From Schoenoplectus triqueter (Eukaryota; Streptophyta; Magnoliopsida; Poales; Cyperaceae): a stretch of DNA of 38,726 nucleotides. Numbering within the stretch: the first letter of the stretch is position 1; every line of letters starts with the position of its first letter. The stretch spans positions 1 through 38,726 of the forward strand of contig CAXKVV010000463.1 of NCBI GenBank assembly GCA_964058805.1, given 5' to 3'. The translations under genes and the position numbers were made by a program. Shown here piece by piece: positions 9,589-21,859 of this stretch. The notes under the pieces are model-generated. The model made no database searches and was not told where the DNA came from. It saw nothing but the letters and a program-made list of their open reading frames with translations.

Positions 9589-12500
9589 ATGGAGAAACCA
9601 CCAAGGGGTATTGGCCAAAAAAGAAAATTGCATGGCATGTTCATGTTCGCCGACCCGATCGATGTAATTTTGATGATTTTGGGCACTATTGGTGCAATAG
9701 GAGATGGGTGTTCGACAAATTGTCTCTTGATCTTTGCCAGTGAGGTGATGAACTTCCTAGGTAATGCGAATGCAAGCGGAAACAATGCACATTTCATGAA
9801 AGAAGTTGAAAAGGTCAGTGCTAAATGCATTTTTGAAACAAGATCTTCAACTTCAAAGTTTCTTGTATTGGCAACTTAAGATCATCTATAATTCGTTTTT
9901 TAAAATATTTGCAGACATGTCTATACTTCGTCTATGTGGCAATTGCAGTCTTGGTGGTGGCATTTATGGGTAATTTCAGTACCTCAAATACTTCTATAGC
10001 AATATATATAGTTTCTCATAATAAAAAAAGTACTTTGCTAATTATTATTATGGGTCTTAATTAAAAAGAAAAAGACTTTCCAGCACATAGTGCTATCGGC
10101 GAAGTTTCATTTTGTTGTTCCCATTTTATGAACATGAAAAATTTCACCACATAAAAATTAAATAAACGGTTGGTTTGTAAATCATGTACTTGGTGGTTTG
10201 TGCAGAGGGGTATTGTTGGAGTAGAACAAGTGAGAGGCAGGTGCTAAGGATTAGATACATGTATTTGGAAGCTATTCTGAAGCAAGAGGTGGGGTTCTTT
10301 GACTCAAAAGAGGCTACTACTTCTGAGATCATTGATAGCATCTCCAATGACACTTCTCTCATCCAGGAAGTCCTAAGTGAGAAGGTACTTTTTATTGTTC
10401 CCATTATAAAGTTAAAAGGATAATCATCAAGGCGTTTAAATGGTGTTTGTTTGAGGTTTTGATTCATTGTGTGCGAAAAATGGCGTCTCCTTGCTAGGAA
10501 GAGATGGTACCAAATTTCTGTGGGGAAACAAAATCAAGGTTGTTGATAATTAAATGCTAAAGTGGTATATATTAACTCTCTAGGACAACACAAGTGTACG
10601 TTCAAAAAAAGAAATTGTCCAACCATACATCATTGAAATGAAGATGCTACTTTCAGGAACTGCTCATTTTTTTGCTAGATATATACATCATGTTGAGAAT
10701 AGTAGCCATGTAAAACATCAGACAAAAGTTTTATGCTTGCATTTTTTTTTCTTTAGATACTACAAGTTCAGGTTATGACGATATATAATATTATTATGAA
10801 GATTGATGATACATTAAATTTCAAAACTCAGAGTTTGGTCTGTTGGTTTGAATCGCACAATATAATATACATGTGTATACTGAAATCATATGAAATCTCA
10901 ATTTTATTACTTTTTGGAGTTCTTTTACAATCCTTTTTATTTTGTTTTGAAAGAAAACCTAAATTAACAACAAACTAATATTATTTGCAATATAAATATG
11001 ATCATCTTTCAAAAATCTGAAAAAAATATGTAAAAGGACCCCAAAAAAGATTGGGACTCTCCTCTAATATACATGTTATGGTAGACTTACTTAATCCGTA
11101 TATATATGTATGTGTGTATGTAAAGAGAAAAACCAGTATGCTTTTAGAAGCACGAAGTCCATTCCTAATTCTAATTCAAAAATATTTCAGATAATTTTTA
11201 AATTTTGATTTATCATTCTCATTAATTTTTTTATATATATACAGACGTCGGAAAGTTGGTGGGCTCATAAAATATAATTAATTGGGAAAAACAATTAGAT
11301 TACCTTTCGTTCGATAAAAATCACGAGGGAATATCACCTGACCATTTTCAATGTAGTCAATTGAGGCAATAGTCACCAAGATTAACATGTGCTAATTAAA
11401 AAGCAATGGAACTTTAGCAGCACCTAGATTGCGGAAAAAATTGTATCTAAAATCTTCAACTGGAATGATCGATCTGTTGCTTAATGTATTATTCTATAGG
11501 AGCGTAGCATTATATTATGTCTGATATAACAATACACGCATGGAATCGTAGGAGAATAAATACTCCACGTTACTTACAACGTTGCAACAAAATATGCTAG
11601 TGGAAATTTTAAGCAGATGAAATAAGCATTATCTGTTTCAAATTTGGGAAATAGAATATATCTCATTAGCATAAAGTCCAACAATTTGCTTATGGAATCC
11701 GTTAATTATTTTTTCTGCTGTCACCTCCATTACTTAGAGTCCAGATGTTCTTTGACCAAGAACTCTTTCATTTTATTTTAAGGTGCATGAACATTTATTT
11801 TGAAAAATATTTAAATACTAGTCCTATTCAAAGTTTTTGAGTGAAGAATAGTTATGAAAACAAATACTAAATCACTTCATTAAAAGTGTACTTCGCTTGC
11901 ATAATAGATTCCCTCTGTTCTTAATTTTTTCTATCCACTTATTCTCAATAATGTGCATTCTCTGAAAAAAGTTCTTATTTCCTAAATTATATTTTAATTC
12001 CCAGAAGAGAAAAAAAAACAATAATATTATAATTTTCGATGTACATTTGGTCCCCTAAAAGTCCAAGAATTTATAATCTCACTATTCAACAGGTTCCTCT
12101 GTTTCTGATGCACTCATCAGTGTTCATCTCTGGTCTGGCCTTCTCAGCCTATTTCTCGTGGCGTCTCTCCATAGTCGCATTCCCTTTAGTTATTATTCTC
12201 ATTATCCCTGGCCTTATATATGGAAAGTACCTCCTCTACCTCTCACACAGAACTCGTGCCGAGTACTCAAAAGCAAATTCCCTACTAGAGCAAGCACTTG
12301 GCTCGATCAAGACCATTTATTCATTTACCGCTGAGCGGCGAATCATAGACCGCTATGCTGCTGTGCTGGATCAGACAGCCAAGTTGGGGATCAAACAAGG
12401 AATTGCCAAGGGTGTTGCGGTTGGATGTATTGGCTTGAGTTTTGCTATATGGGCGTTTCTTGCATGGTATGGCAGCAGACTTGTGATGTACCACGGCGAA

Positions 12501-15500
12501 AGCGGAGGAAGGATATATGCAGCTGGAATTTCGTTTGTGTTAGGAGGGCTGTAAGTATTTACTTTCTTTTGATTACTATCATCATTATTAGTTACTTCTA
12601 CAAGTACTATTAGTTTGTTTTATTTAGTTCATGACAAATAAATGAGGCAGGCCAAAGCAGAGTACCAACCTGTATTAGTAGTTTTTTATACTGATAATAC
12701 AAAGGGATAGGAGGAGGTGGGACAGTATCTTTAAAAGGGATTAGATCAGTTTAGAATGTATTTGGGTTTATGATTTAAATTGCATGGGACAGAGAAGCCC
12801 CCCCCCCCAATCAATGTAGAGCTAATTGTACAGACCGGCATTTTTTTGTTCTAATAAAATACCAAATTAGGTGCGCCTACTTTCATAAAAAATAAAAGAG
12901 CAGTACTATTGTTATCTACCAAATACGACCATATTGATATTGTTACCAAGTTGGTTATATATATGGACTTCGGTTGGTAGTGGGTACCGAGTTTTCTGAA
13001 AGAAGGGGGAGTTGGTGCTGAGTTCTATTTTTCTAACAGTCAAGGTCAAGCCTTTGTTTTCTAATGCCCCTGTAGCATCATTGAATGGAGTAACAAATTG
13101 CTGAGGTTGAATTACTACCATATTTTTTTACATTTACAAGGACCTTCATACTAGGTTTTTACATTCCTACCAATTGCTACGAAACCGTCTTCGACTTTTT
13201 TTTTTCCCTCTTACAACATTGTATTCAATTGTTAATATCTAGTACTACACAACCATATTTTATTCTTACGGAATACTTCAAACTTCAATTGTTGGAGTGT
13301 AATTCACGCTACATGTCATATATTTTTAGATATATATTATTTAGCCTGCTTAGCCAAAATATCTAAGTTGAATATAATTAAGCCTGCATTATGTTCAGGG
13401 ACTATCCTTCTTAACTTAATTTCATAATATATATCTACTTTTAATGCGTTTATATATGTCAAGACAAATTATGTCTTTTTGTGGAGTGAAGACAATATGT
13501 ACATGTCAAAGAGTTGAAGGACCTTAAAACCTTATCTAATCAACTAATTAATAAGTATACAGTACTTAACTTCCCCTGCATTACTCACAAATTAACTTTC
13601 AATTGATAATGACATACACAACTATTAGATCTTGATATATTCTACATTCTACATTAAATCTGAAACGCCCCCCTTGGAACAGTGCTCCGCCCTGAAGTAA
13701 TACATGACTTAACTGAGACACGGAATAGCAAGTTAATTATTCAGATTTAAATCAAATTGCTGTCACATTTTATTTGTCCATTTCCAAAGACAACAATCCT
13801 AGATTTACAGGTTAAAGCGGCCAAACATATAAATAATTGAGGAGGCAAAGGAATACTTAATTATAATTAATAATTTGCATCACAGCCCTACCAAATGCTA
13901 CAAAAACCGTGTTCAACTTGTTATATATTTTTTTGATATAACAATGAAGTCAATTATTAATCTCTAATAATTAACCAAGTACAACACAACCATATTTTAC
14001 CTGAATGGAATATTTTAGCTTCAATTATTAAAGGAGTCTGATTCACGCACATGTACAACATGGCGAAGTCAAACTTGTAGTTAGATTCTATAATAAATAT
14101 AACAGGTTTAGCCAAAATTTAAATAAAAGAAGGCGTGGTTTAATTCACATAATTATTATATCATAAGATCATAATATCTACCGGAAATATGTCATTTTCA
14201 AGACGAAGTATAAGTTAAAAAATCTGACAAATGCTGAGTTGATGTCAACTTATTCAAATTTGGTGTCATGATTTATGATCTTATTATAATACTTTTTAGT
14301 TTCCCTATATTTTACTAATTAATTTTCATGATATAAAACAAACACATTACTAATAGTCCTTAGTTCTGTATTAAATCTGAAATAGGTCCCTTGGAACAGC
14401 ACTTCCTGAAGTAAAACACTTCACTGAGGCATCAGTAGCTACAACCCGCATTCTGAACCGTATCAACCGAACACCACAAATTAACACTGATGACCCAACC
14501 GGGCTGACACTGGATCAAATCCATGGTGAGATTGAGTTTAATTCCGTCCAGTTCACATACCCATCTCGACCTGACTCGATCATTCTAAAAGACTTTTCCC
14601 TTCATGTACCTGCCGGTCAAACTGTAGCCTTAGTGGGGTCCAGTGGCAGTGGAAAATCTACAGTTATATCTCTGGTACAACGCTTTTATGATGTAAATGA
14701 AGGGATTATCAAAATCGACGGTTATGATATAAAGAGGTTGCAACTGAAATGCCTTAGAGGAAAGATGGGACTAGTCAGCCAAGAACACGCACTTTTCGGC
14801 ACGTCAATAAAAGAGAATATTTTGTTTGGCAATCCTGAAGCAACCATTGAAGAAATTTATGCTGCGGCAATGACAGCGAATGCACATAACTTCATAGAGC
14901 AGCTTCCAGAAGGATATGAGACTAAGGTGAGGGTTTTGAGCATTAAAGATTTTTTTTTTCAAGTAAAGGATCTGATAGTTCAAGTGATAAATGACTAAGA
15001 TAATCTCTAAGAGGTAATGAGTTCGACCTTCATAAACACAAATTGAAATTTGAGAACTAAACTCTCATCTTTTTATCAAAAAAAAAAAAGGTTTTTGTTT
15101 TTTTGCTTCTTGTGGGATCAGTAGATAATGGTACATATAAGGTAAATTGATTAATTGTGTTAACACTCAACTTATATGAATCTACTTTCCATTTATAAAT
15201 TAAGTGAGAACGTTCTCAATTTTTATGATACCATCAGAATCTTGCATAGAACAATTAAGAAATTGTGAAACTTTTGTTTGTCGCTAAACTTATATACAGT
15301 AAATTTGTGGAATTAATATTGAACTGCTCTTGGCATTTAACTTATAGCATTAGAACTTTTCGAACGTCATACCAATCTACATTGGCAATAATATTGTGTG
15401 AACTTTTATAGATTATACCAATCAATTAATTCAGTGACAATATTCCTTACAGATTGGAGAAAGAGGGGCACTTTTGTCAGGGGGGCAAAAACAGCGTATT

Positions 15501-18500
15501 GCAATTGCCAGAGCAATTATTAAGAATCCAGCTATTCTCCTCCTCGATGAGGCCACAAGTGCACTTGATTCGGAGTCAGAGAAGCTGGTGCAAACTACTC
15601 TTGACCAAGCTTCCATGGGTAGAACCACTCTGGTATGTAGATTCTTATATCCTGACTTCTACGCACTTCAATTTCACTCCATATCTAATATGATTATTGG
15701 GTTGACATAGAATTTTGTTGGCAACTTAGCGGTTTATCATAATTCCTGGAGGTATAAAATTGGAACCTGACTTGACTGTGCAGTTAGGAAAGTACTTAGC
15801 TTTCTTGGTCAAAATTTCCAGTTGGGACTTGTTACTGATATAAGAACAAAAAATTTAGACATTTGGTGTGATCTGCTCCCTCCTTGAACAGGTGGTGGCT
15901 CACAAACTTTCGACCATAAAACATGCTGACAAGATCGTCGTGGTAGACAATGGTACCGTAGTAGAAGTTGGTACACATGACGAGCTACTTGTCAAGGGGG
16001 GTCACTACTCGCATCTTGTCAAACTACAAAAGATTGCAAGTTACATCGACCATGATCAGGATGTATTTGTCCCGGGCTCTGCAGCTCACAGCAGCGCAAG
16101 CCGCATAAGCATGACTAAAGCCAGCCCATTCAACCTCACACCAGCTCAAGCTATGCCGACCTCACCAAATACTCAGAAACAGGCCCCATCCTTCTCAAGA
16201 CTTCTTGCCATGAATGCCCCTGAGTGGAAACAAGCCCTGGTTGGTAGCCTCTCAGCCATTGTTTATGGTTCATTGCAACCTACTTATGCCTTCACAATTG
16301 GTGGACTGATCGCAGCATTTTTCTTAACCAACCATGAAGAGATGAAGGCAATTGTCCGTCAGTATGTGATCATATTCTGCTCCCTTTCAGCGATATCAAT
16401 GCTGTTTAACATCTTGCAACACTACAACTTTGCACGCATGGGGGAGAATTTGGTGCGACGGATACGTGTGCAGGTGCTAGAAAAGATACTGACATTCGAG
16501 GCTGCATGGTTTGACGAAGAATTGAACTCGAGTGGTGCACTATGCTCAAGGTTAAGTAACGAGGCTTCCTTAGTGAAAACTCTTGTAGCTGATCGAATAT
16601 CCCTGTTGGTGCAAACTGCATCTGGGGTAACAATAGCAGTTACAATGGGACTGGTTGTCGCATGGAAGCTGGCCCTTGTCATGATGGCAGTGCAACCCAT
16701 TATCATGTCATGTTACTATTTTAAAAAAGTTGTTTTATCAAAAGTATCAAAGAAGTTGGCGAAGGCACAATACAAGAGCACGCAAATTGCCATAGAGGCC
16801 GTTTATAATCACCGAATGGTGACATCATTCAGTTGTTCGGCTTTAGTCCTCAGGTTATTTGAAAAGGCACAGGAAGAGCCATTAAAAGCTGCAAGTAAAA
16901 AATCATGGGTTGCTGGGATAGCTACCGGTTGTTCGCCCTGTTTGTCGTTCATGTTTTGGGCCTTGGCTTTCTGGTACGGAGGGAGGCTGGTACAGTCAGG
17001 GCAAATTTCTGCTGGTGATATCTTTAAGACTTTCTTTATCTTGGTTAGTACTGGGAAGATGATCGCTGATGCCGGGAGCATGACAACTGATTTAGCAAAA
17101 GGTGCTGATGCAGTTGCTTCTATTTTCGAGGTGCTTGATAGAACATCGGTGACTCCACAAGTAAGATCTTGAATCATTTTTTATTTACATCTTCAGTTTT
17201 AGGTTTACACTTGAGGTGCATTTATGGGATTAATACAATGCAAAGGAAATCAAATGGTCAAATAAGTATCCTATTTTGACATATGTTTCAGGAAAACCCA
17301 AAAGCTGAAATTAACCGATTGGAAGAGAGAATCCAAGGGCGCATAGAGCTCAAGAAGGTTGACTTTGCATACCCAACCCGGCCACAATGCCAAATCTTGC
17401 AAGACTTTAATTTAGAAGTGAAAGCTGGCAAAAGCATAGCACTGGTAGGTAGAAGTGGTTGTGGTAAATCTACAATTATCAGCCTGATCCAAAGGTTCTA
17501 TGATGTCGATAGAGGTGTTGTTCGAGTTGATGGCATGGATATAAGGGACCTAGACATCATTTGGTACCGAGGTTGCACAGCACTTGTTAGCCAAGAGCCG
17601 GTACTTTTTTCAGGCACCATCCGAGAAAACATTTCATTTGCAAAGCCGGAAGCAAGCGAAGATGAGATTGTGGAGGCAGCAAAAGCAGCGAATGCACATG
17701 GATTCATCTCGTATGTCCTTATTCTGTTTGTGTCAGGAATAAACCATAGCTACCCAATAAATGGCATACCCCTCACCACCAAAACAAAAGTAATGAAAAG
17801 ATAACAAATGAGTACATAGTGATGACGATATCCATCAATAAAATTGGTTGATTATGAAAGACCGAATAATACAATTAGTGTTGAAATTTGAAAATTAAAC
17901 AGAGGAGAACATGATGAAATATTTGTTATTATATTTCTGATGAAATATTTGTTATTATATGCAAAACTCTAACGACAAAATACATCTATACAATGGCTGA
18001 TTTCTAAATATAGAAAAAAAAGATAGGTTTATTTTTATTTTATTTTTTTAGAAAAGGTAGCTATTTTTTAAATTTATGGGCCAGTGATGAAATCATATTA
18101 TGGATTGGATTCCCATAATTCATAATTTATTTTTCGAATTGTTCAATTCAAACAATTAGACACCAAGAAACAACAAATTGCACAGGACACCGTTTTATAT
18201 AGCTTATGAATTTGTTACAGGTCTCTTAAAGATGGATATGACACTGACTGTGGAGAGCGAGGCTTACAATTATCAGGAGGACAGAAGCAGAGAATTGCAA
18301 TTGCAAGAGCCATTATTAGAAAACCAGCAATACTTCTACTAGATGAAGCGACAAGTGCTTTGGATGTGCAATCAGAGCAAGTGGTGCAAGAGTCACTTGA
18401 CCTAATCATGGAGAATCGAACCACAGTTGTTGTGGCGCACCGGCTAAACACTATTAAAAATGTCGACTCAATTGCTTTCTTAGGAGATGGTAAGGTCATG

Positions 18501-18575
18501 GAGCTTGGTAACTACCAACATCTCATGAGCAAGAAAGGTGCATTTTATAATATGGCTACTCTACAAAAATGCTAA
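9589..18575 (+). CDS. ABCB15-like: ABCB15-like P-glycoprotein/MDR transporter, complete, 9 exons
   Basis: Exons: 9589-9813, 9915-9969, 10206-10384, 12093-12550, 14386-14926, 15453-15632, 15892-17160, 17292-17710, 18221-18575. They sum to 3681 bases (1226 aa plus stop) with consistent phases and GT-AG borders. The product is a full ABC exporter (TMD1-NBD1-TMD2-NBD2), presumably in the plasma membrane. NBD1 has Walker [10 protein letters not shown] (about 390-398), signature LSGGQ (494-498), Walker B ILLLDE (to 519) and the H-loop His550. NBD2 has GRSGCGKST (1022-1030), LSGGQ (1126-1130), ILLLDE (to 1151) and His1182. TMD2 begins near W658. Phrases such as [37 protein letters not shown] and [14 protein letters not shown] match the ABCB15/16/17/18/22 clade. 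The ATG at 9589 is preferred because it follows the TATA box and starts the cytosolic N-terminus. Substrate is unknown; auxin or alkaloid transport is reported for relatives. All catalytic motifs are intact. Confidence 0.95.
10385..12092 (+). other. Intron 3 of the ABCB gene (1.7 kb)
   Basis: AT-rich intron between the exon ending in LSEK and the exon beginning VPLFLMH. The donor GTACTT follows AAG at 10384 and the acceptor CAACAG ends at 12092. I see no embedded gene; the short open frame at 10775-10978 has no recognisable content. Confidence 0.75.
12551..14385 (+). other. Intron 4 of the ABCB gene, internally duplicated
   Basis: The 1835-bp intron runs from donor GTAAGT (12551) to acceptor AAATAG (14385). 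Its second half is a diverged tandem duplication, described separately. The first half holds poly-C and AT-rich sequence without genes; the minus-strand open frame at 12912-13121 is not recognisable. Confidence 0.8.
13165..14440 (+). repeat. Diverged tandem duplication (~717 bp) of intron 4 end plus start of exon 5
   Basis: Copy A (about 13165-13735) and copy B (about 13885-14440) align in order: CTACCAAnTGCTAC, ACACAACCATATTTTA, ATTCACGC..ACATGT, TTTAGCCAAAAT, ATTAAATCTGAAA, then CTTGGAACAG and CCTGAAGTAA. Copy B runs into the functional exon 5. Copy A ends in a mutated exon 5 start at about 13672-13730, and the acceptor AG has become CG there. The offset is about 717 bp throughout, so this is one tandem duplication event followed by decay of the upstream copy. 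Confidence 0.8.
13672..13730 (+). pseudogene. Relict copy of the ABCB exon 5 start
   Basis: The sequence from CCCTTGGAACAG to AACTGAGACACGG resembles the first 50 or so bases of exon 5 ([15 protein letters not shown]), but it has small insertions, a frameshift and no acceptor AG before it. It lies in intron 4, on the same strand, about 717 bp ahead of the real exon. Confidence 0.75.
14927..15452 (+). other. Intron 5 of the ABCB gene
   Basis: The intron runs from GTGAGG to CTTACAG. AT-rich, with nothing recognised inside. It separates NBD1 between EGYETK and [12 protein letters not shown]. Confidence 0.85.
17711..18220 (+). other. Intron 8 of the ABCB gene
   Basis: The intron runs from GTATGT to GTTACAG. 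It holds a 22-bp direct repeat, beginning TGATGAAATATTTG, at about 17912 and 17939. No other structure is seen. It interrupts NBD2 between NAHGFIS and SLKDGYDTD. Confidence 0.85.
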
Positions 18576-19264
18576 GTACATTGGCTGTAACTGAATGATC
18601 GATTTGCTATTAACTAATTAGAAGAAATGTTCTTTGAGTAGAGAATCCTAGAACGATGGTTCTAGTACAGGATGTAATGTTTTAGTAGCTTCTATTGAAA
18701 GGGAAATATGAGATGCAAGCAACCAAATGCTAAAGTTGAACTTATAACGAGGGATACAGACATGAAATCGATGTGTATCACTAAGTGGTTTGCAGATGTA
18801 ACATCATTGTATAGATGGCAGATTTATGATCATGCCACCTCTTAACTGCTAAATGATCCTTAAATTAAGATAATTAGTCTAGATTTCTGGAGAAACTTGC
18901 TTAATTTGAAAGAGTACAATTTCAAATATACGGAATTTTGAACTCAGAAACTACTACAGAAGTCTTGATACATATAAATTACTCCTAACTTCCAGGCATA
19001 CAAACAGGGAACCTAAGCATCTATACAAATACACTGTTGCCATAGTACTGTCTTAATAGGCACGCGTAGTAGCTATGCTAAAAAGACTTCTAGCATAGAT
19101 ACAAGCATAAAACAATGACCATCTATATATATACAAAAAGCCCTTGTTGAATTGCCCAACTAACAACTCACACCAGACGAGCAACAGAAATAGAGCACTA
19201 AATTCTCAGATTCTTTCAAGCTCTAGACTCTAGAGTTCTTCCTAGCTCTAGCGGCAGCTGTATC
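18576..19264. other. 3' flank of the ABCB gene, no gene seen
   Basis: AT-rich sequence presumably including the ABCB 3' UTR. No canonical polyadenylation signal could be assigned with confidence, and no coding sequence is supported. Confidence 0.5.
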
Positions 19265-19462
19265 TCAGAAACCCTGAAATGTGGACCAGAAATTATGGCT
19301 TGCAAATGAAGACCATCCTCTCCAAAACTGGTCATATCTAGCCCTATCGGTTAGATGAGGAAGGAATGCAACAGTCCAAGTTTTACTGTTGGCTGAGACG
19401 TGCAAAATAACATTTGTTTTGCGGCGAGGTAAATGCCTTCTTGAAAACTCAAAAAGAAGTCT
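19265..19462 (-). pseudogene. Truncated REM/B3-domain exon
   Basis: Reading the minus strand from 19462 gives RLLFEFSRRHLPRRKTNVIL, continuing to RGWSSFASHN, then a stop at 19265. It is clearly homologous to the last exon of the REM gene at 23595-23873, and even the splice acceptor (GGATGCAG just upstream) is preserved. The B3 domain breaks where the paralogue has LEEDDYCVFELV; here unrelated residues and a stop follow. No first B3 domain, linker or start codon is found on the upstream side (higher coordinates), where a Copia relic sits instead. I infer a dead tandem paralogue, cut by rearrangement or retrotransposon insertion. Confidence 0.85.
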
Positions 19463-19651
19463 CTGCATCCAAATAATAGTGGAATTCAAATTGGTAGCTG
19501 CCGACTATTAAAGTTGAAGAAATTAATTTTGTTTTTCTTTCGTAGTTGCCACTTATGTACTGTAATTGAAATTAGTAATTGGAAACTCAATTAAGGAATG
19601 AGTGTGTAAATTTTCTCTTTTTCACTTTTGAATTAGAAATTTACAATAAAT

Positions 19652-20021
19652 TGGTATCAGAACCTTGTTAAAATAGCCACTAGAAATTCAAATATCTTCT
19701 TTCAATATTCAATTTTAATCAAAACTAATTATGATCAATGGTCATTGTGAATGAAGATTATCGAGAATGACGTTAAAGAACCTGAAAATGATAGTGAACT
19801 CACAATAGTCGAGTTAAATGTTGTGCAAAAGAAAAGAAATAGAGATCAATACGCATCATCCATCAAGGATTTGATGATGACATGTTTGAGATATTATGAT
19901 TATAAAAACGAAATCAGTAATCACATGCGATATGATATTTATGCATTCGATTAGTTGTTTATTAGTGCAATGTGAAATGTGTGATCATTGTGGTGTATCA
20001 CAGCATATGAATAACAATTGC
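19652..20021 (+). mobile_element. Second Copia relic: primer-binding site and gag fragments
   Basis: TGGTATCAGAACC at 19652-19664 matches an initiator-Met tRNA primer-binding site and follows a TTTACA that could end an LTR (about 19646). Downstream comes NYDQWS, then an open stretch 19751-19954 that looks like the start of a Copia gag. A zinc knuckle follows at 19980-20021 in another frame, fitting CX2CX4HX4C (C-DH-C-GVSQ-H-MNNN-C). Most of gag between them is deleted and nothing follows, so it is a small dead fragment on the plus strand. Confidence 0.72.
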
Positions 20022-20580
20022 AAACCGTCAAATTTGTAAAGCAAAATCATACGTGCGTTACATTTTTATTAATATTTTGTCTATACATTGTTATGATGAT
20101 ATCATTTAAAAATATAAAATTTCATATTTTCATGTGAAAAGAAAAAAAATAAAAATAAAAATAATTTAGTAATTAATGTAAATTTCAATCATGAATACAT
20201 AATTAATGTAAAATAAATATAAATTTGAGAGAAAAGTTGACATAAGAATTTAAGAAAAGTTAAAATTCATAATTGATTATAATCTAAGAAAAAAATAAAG
20301 TAGAGCAATTGTATTTCTAAATTATACAGTATTTCGTGTAACAATCAAAATTGAGAGAAAAATTATAGCTTCAACACAAAATATCATAGAGATAGTAATA
20401 TTATTTGACAAATAATTCAATCCAATTAATGATATTAGCTTTAAAAATTTAACAAAAAATCTATACCGTTATAACGTGTTTAATAAGAAGTAGAGATATT
20501 CAATTGGGGTATGCAAACAATCCGATGCAAATTCCTCCTTTCAATGGGCTTCAATACGGGCTTAATTGCGCTTTTCTCAA
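20022..20580. other. AT-rich intergenic DNA, nothing recognised
   Basis: Poly-A/T-rich sequence between the Copia fragment and the hAT element. No coding sequence or clear repeat boundary. Confidence 0.55.
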
Positions 20581-20599
20581 TACATGAGTAGTGTATTGA

Positions 20600-20815
20600 C
20601 AAACGTGCGTGTTGTGCGTATCACGTGCGAGCACGTGACGTGTTCGACATGGAACGTGTCGTGTCAACACGTGTTCACGTGTTTGAACGTGCGTGTTTTA
20701 ACGTGTCAAAAACTTAAAAATCTGAACACACACGTCTAAAACACGTGACACGTCTAGCACGTCGTGTTAGACGTGTTCGTGTTTATACATGTTTGGCACG
20801 TGTCAACACTTATAG
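20600..20815. repeat. Left subterminal ACGTG/CACGTG array
   Basis: Irregularly spaced ACGTG words in both orientations, with about six full CACGTG hexamers by eye. This is the left subterminal region of the hAT element; it mirrors the array at 21565-21815. Confidence 0.85.
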
Positions 20816-21564
20816 TACGTATAAATTCAATAAAATTCAAATAAGAAAAATATATAAGAAAAATCATGAAAAATTATAAAATGATAAAAAAATTGATAAT
20901 CTTGATTTAAATTTTTAAAAAAAAGTTTAATTAAAGAATAAATTTTTAATTTTTCCCTTTTTTTCGGGCTGGGACCGACTATGTTTTAAAAACGTATGCA
21001 AAATTAAAAACTTAAAAATTTGTTAGTACGATATTTAAAAATATTTTAAGAAATGAAGTAATATGAACAATACAAAATGTATACCTTTTTGTTATTATTT
21101 ATTCATACTTGGGTATTTAATCTTCATCTTCATTATTATCTTGAGGTAAAAAGCCAGTAGGAAAAAATGTAGAAATATATATTTACCAGCTTAATGTAGT
21201 GGCAAAAAGTTATAAATGTCATCAAATTGAATTAGTTTTGATACCGAATTAATATCGACATATCGCATTTAAAATATGATTTTAAATTTAAATATCATAT
21301 TTAATATTTAATTTAGGTAGTGGTCAACCAAGTCAAATCTTTTTTTTAGAGTGACATCAATCCTTTAGACACATCTTTACGTATTATGGCATGCTCCCTT
21401 TTATTAAAAACCCTTGAATTTGTATAAGATATTACAAGGATTGCCACTCAAGATTGTTTTTTTTTCTTCAATTGTGTCATGCGATGTCCCGTCAGGTGAA
21501 CCATCCATGTGTCCGGGGTCCACTCATGATAGTTTTAATTATATCAATAAAAATTGAGGATGTT

Positions 21565-21815
21565 AATAGACGTGTCAGACGTGCTGCACGTGCTACACGT
21601 GTACACATGTTAGACGTGTGTGTTCACGTGTTAGACGTACGTGTTCATGTTAAACGTGTTAGACATGCATATTTAGTTGTGTCAAAATTATTTATATATT
21701 GATCACGCATGTTTAACAACTCGACACGTGTGACACGTGAACACGTCACGTGCAAACATGTTTAGACACAAACACATATTTGTGTCCGTGTTTATATGTG
21801 TGTGTACACGTGTCT
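21565..21815. repeat. Right subterminal ACGTG/CACGTG array
   Basis: Counterpart of the left array, with about seven CACGTG hexamers by eye among many ACGTG and GACACG words, ending next to the right terminal inverted repeat. The open frame 21454-21702, rich in Val/Arg/His, is an artefact of this repeat. Confidence 0.85.
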
Positions 21816-21859
21816 GACACGTTTATCATTACCCTGTACATGAGCCTACACAGAATGTC

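Larger units (their letters stand above)
20589..21836. mobile_element. Non-autonomous hAT element, 1248 bp, ACGTG-rich ends
   Basis: Flanked by a perfect 8-bp direct repeat TACATGAG (20581-20588 and 21837-21844). The ends are imperfect inverted repeats: TAGTGTATTGACAAACGTG on the left and CAGGGTAATGATAAACGTG read from the right. Both features fit the hAT superfamily. The middle (about 20830-21560) is AT-rich with no transposase frame. Both subterminal zones, about 20600-20815 and 21565-21815, are dense in ACGTG and CACGTG words. In hAT elements such subterminal repeats are typically transposase-binding sites; here they also form G-box cores. Confidence 0.9.

Noticed and set aside
9501..9830. 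109-residue minus-strand frame over ABCB exon 1
   Set aside because: It is an antisense shadow of the transporter's first membrane segment.
10775..10978. 67-residue plus-strand frame in ABCB intron 3
   Set aside because: It has no recognisable content, is AT-driven, and lies inside an intron.
9589..18575. Suspicion that the ABCB gene is a pseudogene because its coding sequence is scattered in separate open pieces
   Set aside because: All pieces join at GT-AG borders with closing phases into one 1226-residue frame with every catalytic motif, so the breaks are introns.
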